Origin: Flavobacterium lipolyticum | GTDB taxonomy: Bacteria > Bacteroidota > Bacteroidia > Flavobacteriales > Flavobacteriaceae | Length of the DNA: 64,000 nt | NCBI RefSeq assembly: GCF_020905335.1 | Contig: NZ_JAJJMN010000001.1 | Span: 1,612,001-1,676,000 of the forward strand | Direction: 5' to 3' | In this document: positions 25,930-36,040 of the stretch, piece by piece | How positions within the stretch are numbered: position 1 is the stretch's first letter | How the letters are laid out: every line of letters starts with the position of its first letter | The notes under the pieces: generated by a model | Databases searched by the model: none | The model's input: only the letters and a program-made list of their open reading frames with translations | Told to the model about the DNA's origin: nothing | Position numbers and translations under genes: made by a program

Positions 25930-28900
25930 CTAAAAAACTATTTTTCGTGTTCCTGTAGCATCATTTTCCAAAATCACTTTTACCAGTACCATCTGATTAC
26001 CTGGTGTTAAATTTTGTATTTGAAACTCTTTATTCCCAATTTTACTTTTATTGAAAAGCAGTTTCCCCGACACATCATAAACAAAAACATCTTTAAGCTG
26101 TTCTTTTGACGACACATTTATTATTCTATTTTTAACAGAAACAACAATAGCATTCTTTCCATTTTCAAAATCGTCTGTTCCTAATGTTTTTCCGGTATAA
26201 CGCAGCACTAATCGGTCTGAGAAGGTTCCGACTGCGGTTGTAAACGTATAATTGCTCTGTTTTAAATTATGAACTTCCCCAGTTGTTTTATCTTCGATAT
26301 AAATAGCCTGTTCATTCATACTATCATCTACCTCATCAATTGAAATAGTAAAATCACCCGCGATTGTCGTACGATATCCTAAAGGAACAATATCAGTATC
26401 TACAAAAGGTAAAGCTCTACCCTGAATGACATAATTGTTTCCGTTTGCCACGCTAAAAAAATCGAGATAAGGGTTAGCATTAAAACTAATCCCGTCATAA
26501 TTACTATCATATTCATTAGTCGCCCCCTCTATGTATCCTACCAGCAACTGTTTGAAAGCTCCAGTCGTATTGCTCATGTTTAACCAGATACGTTTTTTCA
26601 CCAAAGTAACTTCCTTAGATGCACTTTCAGTTTTAAAAAACTGATTGTTATTGGCTCCACCTAATCGCATTGAATTGTTAAATTGTACTTTTCCTGCTGC
26701 TACAGTAGTCACAAAAAAGGATTGTCCGGCTGCTATTTTACCTGTTGGTTTAATTCCGTTATCATTTGCCGGAATGTCACTGTGCAATGGATCCGACTTT
26801 GCTGAAACCCCTCCACTTAAATTATAAGAAGCATAATCATCGGCTGAGTACTGATTTGTATAGGTTAGTTGTACAGGCGTATTATGCGTCCAAAAATAGA
26901 TTGTTCCGCCTAGTATACTATTTGTACTTATAAGAGCATCAGCATTTAAAGCAGATGGATAAGGATTTCCTACCAAATAACTTTTTCCCGAGCTCAAAGA
27001 TTCTCCTTCCAGACTTCCATTGTTTGGAACTCCTGAAAAAATTCCTGTGAAGGTTGTTTTAACCGTATTCGAATAGGTCTCCGGACCACGAATAATATAC
27101 CCCTTGCCTACCACCATATTAGTTGTTCTGTCGGTAGATACCCATTGAGCACCATCGTAACCAAAATACTTTGTTGCTGATGTTCCGGACGAAAGGTCGA
27201 TTAATCTTTGTGGATTTACCGGAGTGGACCAATATAAATAATCCTTTTTTAAAATTCCGGGACTTGTTCTCTCGTACGAAATATTTCCGGAATTAACTGC
27301 ACTATTCACCTGAACCAAACTTGAACTGGTTTTAAAAGTCAAAGAGGTTCCTGCTCCCGAATTCACAATTAATGCATTCTTAACTGTTAACGTATTTGAA
27401 CTATTTATGGTTACTTTTTTTCCGGCATTTATCGTACAGCCACAGCTATTCACATCTCCGGACGAAGAAAAATCATCTGCAAAAACAATATTCTGGCTTG
27501 TCGTTGGCGTCCCAAGTGACCATCCTCCTGCAATTGTATACGTATTCGTTGCCAAAGCATTTACGACAATATTCGACAATGACAAAGAAGCACAAGTGCC
27601 CGGATATTGTACTGTGAAATTATAAGTACCGGGAGCCAGACCTGTAATGGTATATTTAGTCCAATCGGCACCAACTCCTCCCGAATAAGTATTTGAGAAC
27701 GTACCGGTTTGCGTAATCGTATAATCATTTCTGTTTGGCAAATTCTTTAAAACCACAGTTCCGGTAAGAACATCACAGGTGGGTTGAACCACCGGATCAT
27801 TAAGTGGTGTACCAGGCTGCGTAAATGTGGTTATATTTTGTACTGTTGCGGTAACTGTAGCACTGGTTCCACAACCATTCTTTGATCTGAGTCTGTAATA
27901 ATAGGTTGTACCTACAGTCAGTCCAGTAACTGTATAGGTCGTTACATTTCCGATATCAAGGGCATTATATCCTGAGACAGTAGTGGTAAATGTATTTACA
28001 AGAGAGACATCTAACAGATAACTCACCGCATTGACTTCTGCACTCCAATTTGCCATAAATGATGTGCAAGAAGTATTAGTGGCTGCCTGCAAAACAACAT
28101 TCCCCGGAGAAACAGCAGGTTTGTAAGTTATGGTGTTCGAATAAGCACTCAAACAGGTCCCATTAAATGCTCGAACTCTGTAATAGTAAGTAGTCGCATT
28201 GCTTAAACTTGCGATATTTACCGTTAAAACATTCCCCACATTCAAACCGTTGTAGGTTCCAACAAAACTTCCAAAATTAATATCTGTCGAAAGATCCAAT
28301 GTGTAATACGTTGATCCTGAAACAGATTGCCAATTTGCTGTAATCTGGGTACAGGTTGCTCCGGTTCCTGCTAAAGCAACAGGAGCTGTCCCGGATGACG
28401 TTACATTTACTGAAGCAGTATTATTGGCACTGATGGTTGAAGCACAATTATCGGCAGCATTGCCACTTGTTCCAGAAGTTAAAGAGGTAACTGTTAGACT
28501 TTTACTTCCTAAAGCTGAAAATCCGGGAGCTGTAAAAGTACCGGTTCCACTTGCACTTACAGTCATAGTTACCGGCGTCTGAGTTACTCCGTCTACCTGA
28601 TAAGCAACGCTATATACTCCTACCGGTAAAGTACCGTTTAGGGTTATCGTTGACGATGTTCCGGAACAGATATTTACCGCTGAAGCACTCGTACTGGTCA
28701 GACTATAAGTTGCACAATCGTATGAGATAACAACTCTTCCCGGACCTCCGTCACCTCCGGCTTTCCCTGCCCCAAGAATAGAACTTTTAGCTCCACCTCC
28801 ACCTCCGCCGGGAACTGTACCCGGATTTCCATCCGCTGTACCCAATAAAGATGAAAATCCGGCACCACCGGCACCACCACCATTTCCTCCATTGCCGCCT

Positions 28901-29418
28901 GAACCAGAAGCAGCTGTTAAACCACTTTGTCCGTCTACTCCTGCTCCACCATCAAATGTATTTGTACCCACACTTGAAGAAGCAAGACCTCCCGCTCCTT
29001 TGGCCGGAGTACCTCCCGATGTATTGGCTGTACCGCCACCCCCGCCCACAGCAGAAACAAGACCTGTGACCAGAGAGGTTTTCCCTGTCTGACCATTAAC
29101 TCCGGTACCTCCAACACCTCCACCACCTGCGGTAAGAGAGATTGTTGCACCTGACGAAATTGTATATACTCCTCCGGCAAAAGCACCACCACCACCACCG
29201 GCAGCTCCTTTTTCTAAGCTTAATCCGGCACTAGTTGTACCACCTCCGGCACCTCCACCTCCCCAGGCACTAATTGTTAAAGATGTTGAACCGGCCGGAA
29301 TCACAAAACTCGTAGTTAAATTTGTTGTTCCTGTTGCCGAGAAAGAGACTGTTTTAGTCTGTGCATAAAAAAATAAAGGCAATGCAAATAACTGAAGTGT
29401 AAGTAAATATTTTCTCAT
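25930..29418 (-). CDS. Large T9SS cargo: glycine-rich plus FN3 N-terminus, shared C-terminal module
   Basis: 1162 residues. The signal peptide MRKYLLTLQLFALPLFFYAQ is followed by a glycine-rich domain (about 50-235; many GGGG runs ending GGPGRVVISY). Two fibronectin III-like repeats come next (about 350-530; TYYYRVRAFN, TYYYRLRSKN). Then comes the module shared with three neighbours: a QPTC segment, a DVNSCGCTINAGKKVTI strand-repeat part, and from about residue 711 the block with KDYLYWSTPV, VGKGYIIR, YLVGNPYPSALNAD, YFWTHNT and KQLLVGYIEGATNEYD. The end (VFVYDVSGKLLFNK to TRKIVF) resembles the T9SS type C sorting signal known from F. johnsoniae ChiA. Probably a cell-surface or released adhesin-like protein; that role is inferred. 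Confidence 0.88.
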   Translation of the reverse strand: MRKYLLTLQLFALPLFFYAQTKTVSFSATGTTNLTTSFVIPAGSTSLTISAWGGGGAGGGTTSAGLSLEKGAAGGGGGAFAGGVYTISSGATISLTAGGGGVGGTGVNGQTGKTSLVTGLVSAVGGGGGTANTSGGTPAKGAGGLASSSVGTNTFDGGAGVDGQSGLTAASGSGGNGGNGGGAGGAGFSSLLGTADGNPGTVPGGGGGGAKSSILGAGKAGGDGGPGRVVISYDCATYSLTSTSASAVNICSGTSSTITLNGTLPVGVYSVAYQVDGVTQTPVTMTVSASGTGTFTAPGFSALGSKSLTVTSLTSGTSGNAADNCASTISANNTASVNVTSSGTAPVALAGTGATCTQITANWQSVSGSTYYTLDLSTDINFGSFVGTYNGLNVGNVLTVNIASLSNATTYYYRVRAFNGTCLSAYSNTITYKPAVSPGNVVLQAATNTSCTSFMANWSAEVNAVSYLLDVSLVNTFTTTVSGYNALDIGNVTTYTVTGLTVGTTYYYRLRSKNGCGTSATVTATVQNITTFTQPGTPLNDPVVQPTCDVLTGTVVLKNLPNRNDYTITQTGTFSNTYSGGVGADWTKYTITGLAPGTYNFTVQYPGTCASLSLSNIVVNALATNTYTIAGGWSLGTPTTSQNIVFADDFSSSGDVNSCGCTINAGKKVTINSSNTLTVKNALIVNSGAGTSLTFKTSSSLVQVNSAVNSGNISYERTSPGILKKDYLYWSTPVNPQRLIDLSSGTSATKYFGYDGAQWVSTDRTTNMVVGKGYIIRGPETYSNTVKTTFTGIFSGVPNNGSLEGESLSSGKSYLVGNPYPSALNADALISTNSILGGTIYFWTHNTPVQLTYTNQYSADDYASYNLSGGVSAKSDPLHSDIPANDNGIKPTGKIAAGQSFFVTTVAAGKVQFNNSMRLGGANNNQFFKTESASKEVTLVKKRIWLNMSNTTGAFKQLLVGYIEGATNEYDSNYDGISFNANPYLDFFSVANGNNYVIQGRALPFVDTDIVPLGYRTTIAGDFTISIDEVDDSMNEQAIYIEDKTTGEVHNLKQSNYTFTTAVGTFSDRLVLRYTGKTLGTDDFENGKNAIVVSVKNRIINVSSKEQLKDVFVYDVSGKLLFNKSKIGNKEFQIQNLTPGNQMVLVKVILENDATGTRKIVF

Positions 29419-29885
29419 CGTGGTATTTTTTAATATTTAAAAACATAACTTTTCAATCAGACGAGAATCTGATTAAAGTAATTTCTAAATACCTCAAAAA
29501 ATAAAACGCCGAAACAGGATAGACTAATCCTGATAGTACAAGTGAAATGTTGAAGTGAAGAGTACTTTTTGTTTCATTTAATCGGGGCATTTAAATTAGC
29601 AATCAGTATTTTAGGCAGGTAAAGAGTATAGACACTCTATTTATAAGCTTCAATAGAAAATGATAAAAATTAACTTAACAGGCTTTTAAGTATTTCAATC
29701 GTAAAGCAATAACCAAGGTACGATTTTATTTACATTAAAACTAAATATTTTCGATTTAATTGTGAGAATTTAACACTTATAACTTTTTCAATATGATCAT
29801 AAACAGCATTTTACCAGTAAATATGGCGGTTTATGCTAAATATATTTACGATGATAAAAAACGATTATTCCTTTAAGAAAGTCAT
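29419..29885. other. Gene-free stretch upstream of the glycine-rich T9SS gene
   Basis: No credible frame was found on either strand. A small hairpin AATCAG/CTGATT lies around 29456-29475, without a T run. Otherwise the stretch is AT-rich sequence that should contain the promoter of the gene at 25930-29418. No exact TAnnTTTG box was found near its start. Confidence 0.5.
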
Positions 29886-30530
29886 TTAAAGCAAAATTTT
29901 CCTTGTCATTATTTTCCCGTCTCCAAATTTAATTTTCACAATTAAAACCTGATGATAAGAATTGAATTTTGGCAGTTGAAATTCCAGATTTTCAATATTT
30001 TCTTTTCTATACAGTGGTTTGCCCAAAATATCAAAAACAGTTATTTGAGTGATTATATCCTGAGTTGAAATGACTTTAATAATTCTATCCTCTACCGAAA
30101 TAAATACGTCTGGATTTTCCTCCGAAAAACTGTTGCTTGCTAAAGTTTCCTCAATATCAGACAGCACAAAACGTTCATTAAAAGTTTCCCGGTCAATAGA
30201 AAATGAATACCCTCCCTGTTTTGAATGGTTCTGTATTTTTAATTTTTCGCCTTTTAGAAATACAACCTTATTAAAACCAATTCCATTTACACAATCATTT
30301 GCTGTACTGCTACACAGTTGCACACCGATTAAATATCGACATAAAGTTTGATTAAGGCTTAACGTACAACTTTTTTTGTCGGATTGTAAAAATTCCCTTC
30401 CCACTGTATTTCCTTTTTTTCCATAATCAATCGCGCTAAAAAAAACAGCTGCTTTCCCTCGTTCCGCGTAAAGCCACGGACTATGAAAATAGTTCGTTAA
30501 AATCAGAAAAAAAAGCACTTTTTTTATCAA
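29886..30530 (-). CDS. Small T9SS-type protein: signal peptide and sorting-domain-like end only
   Basis: 214 residues. The signal peptide MIKKVLFFLILTNYFHSPWLYA is clearly related to MIKKILFFLVLADCFHG of the next gene (30707-34021). The last 70 residues (VEDRIIKVISTQDI, ITVFDILGKPLYRKENIE, MTRKILL) align with the sorting domains of the large neighbours. The middle (about 25-140) has four Cys and no recognised domain. The start is TTG 30530, supported because it aligns with the ATG of the paralogue. It could be a deletion remnant of a large cargo gene or a minimal cargo in its own right. Confidence 0.75.
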   Translation of the reverse strand: MIKKVLFFLILTNYFHSPWLYAERGKAAVFFSAIDYGKKGNTVGREFLQSDKKSCTLSLNQTLCRYLIGVQLCSSTANDCVNGIGFNKVVFLKGEKLKIQNHSKQGGYSFSIDRETFNERFVLSDIEETLASNSFSEENPDVFISVEDRIIKVISTQDIITQITVFDILGKPLYRKENIENLEFQLPKFNSYHQVLIVKIKFGDGKIMTRKILL

Positions 30531-30590
30531 AATTGAAAGTTAAGCTGTTAAATTTTAACAAGAATTAACGCAAAAATAGACACTCTTTAT

Positions 30591-32540
30591 GAAATCCACA
30601 ATCACCAATTTTGGTGATTTTTTTAAACATCTTATTTTCTTAAACACAAAAAAATCCACTCCAAAAAACGGAATGGATTCTTTTTGAATGAACTCTTATT
30701 TAAAATTTACTGAAAAATAACTTTTCTTGTTGTTGTAAAATTACTTGCCAAAGCTACCTTAACCAATAAAACCTGATTGGATGATGGCAGGTTTTGAATT
30801 AGTAATTCTGTATTACCTACTTTCTTTTTATGGTAAAGCATTTTTCCTGACACATCATATACCACAACTTCCTTAATGTTCTCTTGTGAAGATTGTACCG
30901 CAATTACCTTGTCTTTTATCGAAACTAAAATCCCGTCTTTCAGGTTTTCAAAATCTCCGACACCTAAAGTTTTACCAGTGTAACGCAATACCAAACGTTC
31001 AGAAAAGTTCCCCACCTCAGTTTTAAAAGTATAATTACTTTGTGTTAAATCATGAATAACTCCAGTTGTTTTATCTTCAATATAAATCTTCTGATTGGTC
31101 ATTTTACCATCAACCTCGTCTATTGCAATTGTAAAATTACCTGCAACGGCAGTTCGGTAACCTAAAGGAACAATATCTGCATCTGTAAAAGGTACCGCAC
31201 GTCCCTGAATTACAAGTTTATTCTCATTACTGATACTATAGAAATCCAAATATTTGTTGCCATCAAAAGTTAACCCGTCATAATTACTATCATAATCATT
31301 AGTTGCCCCCTGTATGTACCCCACCAATAATTGCTTAAAAGCGCCTGTTGCACTGGTCATGTTTAACCAGACATGGCTCTTTTCAATCGCAGCTTCTTTT
31401 TTCGGATTCACAGATCTAAAAAACTGACCATTATCTGCTGTCCCCAGTCGCATTGAATTGGTAAAAAGAACTTTTCCGGCTGCTTTAGTAGTCACAAAAA
31501 AAGCTTGTCCTGCCGCTATCTTGCCTGTTGGTTTCATACCTTTATCAAATACTCGATCACTATTATAACCAGGATCTGATTTTGCCGATACTCCGCCGCT
31601 AAGATTGTAAGAAGCATAATCATTGCTCGTATACTGATTTGTCAGTGTAGAAACCGCAGCCGTATTATGAGTCCAAAAATAAAGTGTTCCGTTTATTACA
31701 GCATTATTTGCTGCATTAGCAATAAGATCATCTGCACTTACAGCAGACGGATAAGGATTTCCTATTAAATAAGCTTTCCCGGAAGCCAGCTGCTCCGTTT
31801 CTATATTTCCATTATTTGGGACTCCTTTAAAACTTGCCTGATAGGCAGCCTTAGAAGTATTCGAATAATTTGACGGGGCACGAATAATATAACCTTTGCC
31901 AACCATCATGTTATCAGCCTTATTCGTTTGCACCCATTGTGTGCCATCGAAACCGTAATACATGGTACTTGGTGTTAAAGGTGAAAGATTCACTAATGTT
32001 TGAGGGCTTACCGGAGTTGACCAATACACATAATCTTTTAACAATATAGGAGGCGTGGTACGCTCATAAGTAATATCACCCGTATTGGTTACGTTATTGG
32101 TTTGTACTAAACTTGCTGTATTTTTAAAGTTCATTGTGCCTCCTGTAAATACTTTAACATCATTCGCAATGGCCAAAGTATGTCCACCCCCGATTACAAC
32201 ATTTGCTCCGGAATTAACTTCACAAAAGCATCCGTTCACATCGCTTGTCGAAGTAAAATCAGAGTTAAAAACAAGTTTTTTGTCTATGGTTGGAGCAGTG
32301 CTCCAAATACCCTTATTATAAGTCGCTACTGATAAAGGATTAATCACAATATCCGAAGTTGCCAACGATGTACAATTTCCATTTCCAGCTGTATAGGTAT
32401 ATGTACCTGCTGCAAGATCACTATCTGTAACCGCAGTTCCGGTATAAGGTACCATGATCGCTCCGGGTGATCTCGTTAAGATTCCCCCAGTAGGAAGTCC
32501 GCTTAAAGCAATACTGCCAAAAGCCGTAACACAGGTTGGT
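30591..32540. repeat. Near-duplicate segment A (partner 34080-36040)
   Basis: The terminator, 3' flank and roughly 1.8 kb of the 3' coding half match the segment at 34080-36040 closely. The match begins in non-coding DNA (AATCACCAA hairpin, aaatccac) and continues through the stop codon into the shared module. Identity was judged by eye, not computed. Confidence 0.7.
30648..30686 (-). terminator. Terminator of the 1104-aa T9SS gene
   Basis: AAAATCCACTCC (30651-30662) faces GGAATGGATT (30670-30679) with A and T tracts. It is nearly identical to the terminator at 34136-34172. Confidence 0.7.
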
Positions 32541-34021
32541 TGTGTAACGGATCCCACTACTGGTTTTCCCAGGACTTCATTTATTACAAAATTCACCTTT
32601 GTTCTACAAACTGGAGAATCACCGGAACAAACCGCATAATAAGGAGTCGTACCCACAGTGTTAGTATCAATAAGACCTGAACCACTAACACCTACCGGAT
32701 TGAACGAGACTCCGGAACCAATTTTGGTACCACCAAAAGCCATTGTATACCAATCTACTGTTGCCGGTAATGTATAATTAACTGTAATGCTAATATTTGT
32801 AATATTAGCATCCGGATCTTCATCATCATCATGATCTTCTCTAAATCGAAATATCCAACTTCCTGAAGGATTTGTATTTCCCCAAGATGCTAAAGGAACA
32901 TCTATAACACTCCCTCTATTACTAACAGAGACGGGACTTATATCATTCAGCACTGTGCCCATCGCAGCTGGCGGCTGTATTCTAACCCGTACCTCATTCA
33001 AATACGAACGACCTATTGTATTATAACTTATAGTAGCATTGGTACTAGTAACAACAGCTCCAACAGGTAATGACGGGAAAATTATACTAATATCTGTGTT
33101 TCCGGAACCTCCGTAAACGGTGCTTTTTACTGTCCCACCACTACCGCTTGCAATCATAGGGGTTTGGGCAACTGCAACTCCTGAGCAAGTAAATGGAGCC
33201 GTTAGCGAACCTGAACCTCCCTGACAAATTGTAACACCCGTTGCAACCGAAGCTTTGTTAATCACAAAATTTACCATTGTTCTACAACCAGGATTATTGG
33301 TACAAGCCGCATAATAAGGAGTTGTACCCGCAGTATTGGTATCCATAAGACCTGAACCGCTAACACCTACCGGATTAAATGAAATCCCTGAACCAATTTT
33401 TGTTCCTCCGGAGGCTGATGTATACCAGTCTACTTCCGGCAAAACATAATTAACTCTAATGGTAATGTTTGTAATATTTGCATCAGTATTTACAGAAACA
33501 TCAAGAAAGGACTCTCTAAATGCAAATACCCAAGTCCCGGATGGGTTCCCAGTACCCCATATTCCTAATGGCACATTAGTTGAAGTCCCTGGACTATCGA
33601 GTGTAGGAACAGGGTTCAAATCACTCTGAACTGCTCCAACTGCTGTTGGGGGTGTTGCCTTAACCCTCAACTCACTTCTAAAGGAAAAACCATTTGCCTT
33701 AAAACTTATCGTAACATTTGTAGACGTTACTATTGCCCCCGCCGGTAACGAAGGAACATTTATGGTAATGTCTGTATTTGCACGATCACCATAAACTATG
33801 CTATTGGATACTCCTCCGCTGCCTCTGGCAGTTACAGGGGTTTGGGCAACTGCAGCACAGCTAGATGAAACGGTTAAAAAACCTGAACCTCCTTCACAAA
33901 TTGTAACACCGGCAGCAACAGGACAGTTTCCGTTTTGCATTGTATTACCTTGTTGAGCTAAAAGTATCGAACCATGGAAGCAGTCTGCCAAAACAAGGAA
34001 AAAAAGTATTTTTTTAATCAT
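30707..34021 (-). CDS. Large T9SS cargo: two P-like domains, shared C-terminal module
   Basis: 1104 residues. After the signal peptide MIKKILFFLVLADCFHG come two related units (about 50-215 and 260-430). Each contains a jelly-roll P-like domain (NPSGTWVFAFRESF; NPSGSWIFRFREDH, then a DANITNI strand) and a short VDWYT...GTKIGSGISFNPVGVSG repeat. A QPTC segment (about 480) and the DVNGCFCEVNSGANVVIGGG part lead into the common block from about residue 647 (ITYERTTPPILLKDYVYWS). The C-terminus VVVYDVSGKMLYHKK to TTTRKVIFQ is the type C-like sorting signal. Its 3' half is nearly duplicated in the neighbouring gene. The ligand or function is unknown; surface exposure is inferred. Confidence 0.88.
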   Translation of the reverse strand: MIKKILFFLVLADCFHGSILLAQQGNTMQNGNCPVAAGVTICEGGSGFLTVSSSCAAVAQTPVTARGSGGVSNSIVYGDRANTDITINVPSLPAGAIVTSTNVTISFKANGFSFRSELRVKATPPTAVGAVQSDLNPVPTLDSPGTSTNVPLGIWGTGNPSGTWVFAFRESFLDVSVNTDANITNITIRVNYVLPEVDWYTSASGGTKIGSGISFNPVGVSGSGLMDTNTAGTTPYYAACTNNPGCRTMVNFVINKASVATGVTICQGGSGSLTAPFTCSGVAVAQTPMIASGSGGTVKSTVYGGSGNTDISIIFPSLPVGAVVTSTNATISYNTIGRSYLNEVRVRIQPPAAMGTVLNDISPVSVSNRGSVIDVPLASWGNTNPSGSWIFRFREDHDDDEDPDANITNISITVNYTLPATVDWYTMAFGGTKIGSGVSFNPVGVSGSGLIDTNTVGTTPYYAVCSGDSPVCRTKVNFVINEVLGKPVVGSVTQPTCVTAFGSIALSGLPTGGILTRSPGAIMVPYTGTAVTDSDLAAGTYTYTAGNGNCTSLATSDIVINPLSVATYNKGIWSTAPTIDKKLVFNSDFTSTSDVNGCFCEVNSGANVVIGGGHTLAIANDVKVFTGGTMNFKNTASLVQTNNVTNTGDITYERTTPPILLKDYVYWSTPVSPQTLVNLSPLTPSTMYYGFDGTQWVQTNKADNMMVGKGYIIRAPSNYSNTSKAAYQASFKGVPNNGNIETEQLASGKAYLIGNPYPSAVSADDLIANAANNAVINGTLYFWTHNTAAVSTLTNQYTSNDYASYNLSGGVSAKSDPGYNSDRVFDKGMKPTGKIAAGQAFFVTTKAAGKVLFTNSMRLGTADNGQFFRSVNPKKEAAIEKSHVWLNMTSATGAFKQLLVGYIQGATNDYDSNYDGLTFDGNKYLDFYSISNENKLVIQGRAVPFTDADIVPLGYRTAVAGNFTIAIDEVDGKMTNQKIYIEDKTTGVIHDLTQSNYTFKTEVGNFSERLVLRYTGKTLGVGDFENLKDGILVSIKDKVIAVQSSQENIKEVVVYDVSGKMLYHKKKVGNTELLIQNLPSSNQVLLVKVALASNFTTTRKVIFQ

Positions 34022-34079
34022 AACTCTAGGGGCTTAAGTTTTTCTTTGATCATAATTTGGCCTAAAACTACAACCCTTA

Positions 34080-36040
34080 TATAAAATCCACAATCACCAA
34101 TTTTGGTGATTTTTTAAACACCTTATTTTCTTAGACAAAAAAAAATCCACTCCGAAAACGGAATGGATTTTTTGAAATGAACTCTTATTTAAAATTTATT
34201 GAAAAATAACTTTTCTTGTCGTTGTAAAATCATTTGCCAAAGTTACCTTCACCAACAAAACCTGATTGGATGATGGCAGGTTTTGAATTTGTAATTCTGT
34301 ATTACCTACTTTCTTTTTATGGTAAAGCATTTTTCCTGACACGTCATACACTATAACTTCTTTAATATTTTCCTGCGAAGATTGTACCGCAATTACTTTG
34401 TCTTTTATAGAAACTAAAATCCCGTCTTTAAGGTTTTCAAAATCTCCGACACCTAAAGTTTTACCGGTGTAACGCAATACCAAACGTTCAGAAAAGTTCC
34501 CCACCTCGGTTTTAAAAGTATAATTGCTTTGTGTTAAATCGTGAATAACTCCCGTTACTTTATCTTCAACATAAATCTTCTGATTGGTCATTTTACCATC
34601 AACCTCGTCTATTGCAATTGTAAAATCGCCTGCAACAGCAGTTCGGTAACCTAAGGGAACAATATCAGCATCTGTAAAAGGTACCGCACGTCCCTGAATT
34701 ACAAATTTATTTGCATCACTTACACTGTAAAAATCCAAATACTGGTTACCATCAAGACTTAACCCGTCATACAGGGTTTCATAATTGTTGGTTGCACCTT
34801 CTATATACCCTAACAATAATTGTTTGAAGGCCCCGGTTGTACTAGTCATGTTTAACCAAATACGATTCTTTTCAACAGTAGTTCTTCTTGAGGTATTAGC
34901 AGGTCTGAAAAACTGACCGTTATCTGTTGCCCCTAATCGCATTGCGTTAGTAAACAATATTTTTCCTGCAGCCTTAGTCGTTAGAAAAAATGACTGCCCA
35001 GCCGCAATTTCTCCAGTTGGTTTAACACCGCCTCCTGAACCAAAATCTACATCCGATCTCGCCGCTGTTCCTCCAGTCAAATTGAATGAAGCATAATCAT
35101 CCGCACTGTACTGATTACTTGGAACAGGTTTTGCCGGTGTATTGTGTGTCCAGAAATAAAGGGTACCATTTATTACATTTTCATTTGTTTTTATAAACCC
35201 TTCTATGCCCTCTGAAACAAACCTCTCTGCGCTTAAAGCAGACGGGTAAGGATTCCCTATCAAATAACTTTTTCCTGAAGCCAACATTTCTGTTTCGATA
35301 TTTCCATTGTTCGGAACTCCTTTAAAACTTGCCGGATAGGCTGTCTTAGAACTATTCGAATAATTGGATGGAGCACGAATAATATACCCTTTACCTACCA
35401 CCATATTATCAGTTCTATTCGTTCGAACCCATTGTGTACCATCGAAACCGTAATACATAGTGCTAGGCGTTAAAGACGAAAGATCGACCAATCGTTGAGG
35501 GCTAACCGGAGTTGACCAATACACATAATCTTTTAGCAATATAGGAGGTGTGGTACGCTCATAAGTAATATCGCCTGTATTGGTGACGTTATTGGTTTGT
35601 ACTAAACTTGCTGTATTTTTAAAAGTCATCGTACCACCACTAAGTACTTTAACCTCATTGGCAATCTTCAAGGTATGTCCCACTCCTATTACAACATTTG
35701 CACCTGAATTGACTTCACAGGTACATCCGCTCACATCTCCTATTGAAGTAAAATTGGAGTTAAAAATAAGTTTCTTATCTATAGTTGCAGTGTTATCCCA
35801 TCCACTCGCACCATAGGTTGCTGTCGGAACCGGATTAATTACAATTCCTGTAGTCGAAATTGAGGAACAAGGACCATTTGCAACTGCGTACGAATAGGTT
35901 CCTGCCGCAAGATTAGTATCTGTTACCGTCGTTCCTGTATAAGGTACAGCTACTGCTCCAGGTGATCTTGTTAAAGTTCCTCCCGAAGGTAATCCGCTTA
36001 AGGCAATACTACCGAAAGTAACGGTACAGGTTGGCTGCGT
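34080..36040. repeat. Near-duplicate segment B (partner 30591-32540)
   Basis: Same orientation as segment A and includes the same AATCACCAA hairpin, the same terminator and the same coding block. The two therefore arose by tandem duplication or were homogenised by gene conversion. Confidence 0.7.
34136..34172 (-). terminator. Terminator of the 1416-aa T9SS gene
   Basis: AAATCCACTCC faces GGAATGGATTT around gaaaac, with an A tract on the left that reads as a T run on the minus strand. Confidence 0.75.

Noticed and set aside
28698..29198. Proline-rich and valine-rich frames antisense to or overlapping the glycine-rich T9SS gene
   Set aside because: These are shadows created by the GGN codon bias of the glycine-rich domain on the coding strand.
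30600..30619. AATCACCAA/TTGGTGATT hairpin (also at 34092-34111) as a terminator
   Set aside because: Its T run is on the plus strand, where no gene runs into it. It is part of the duplicated 3' flank and is not the terminator of the minus-strand genes.
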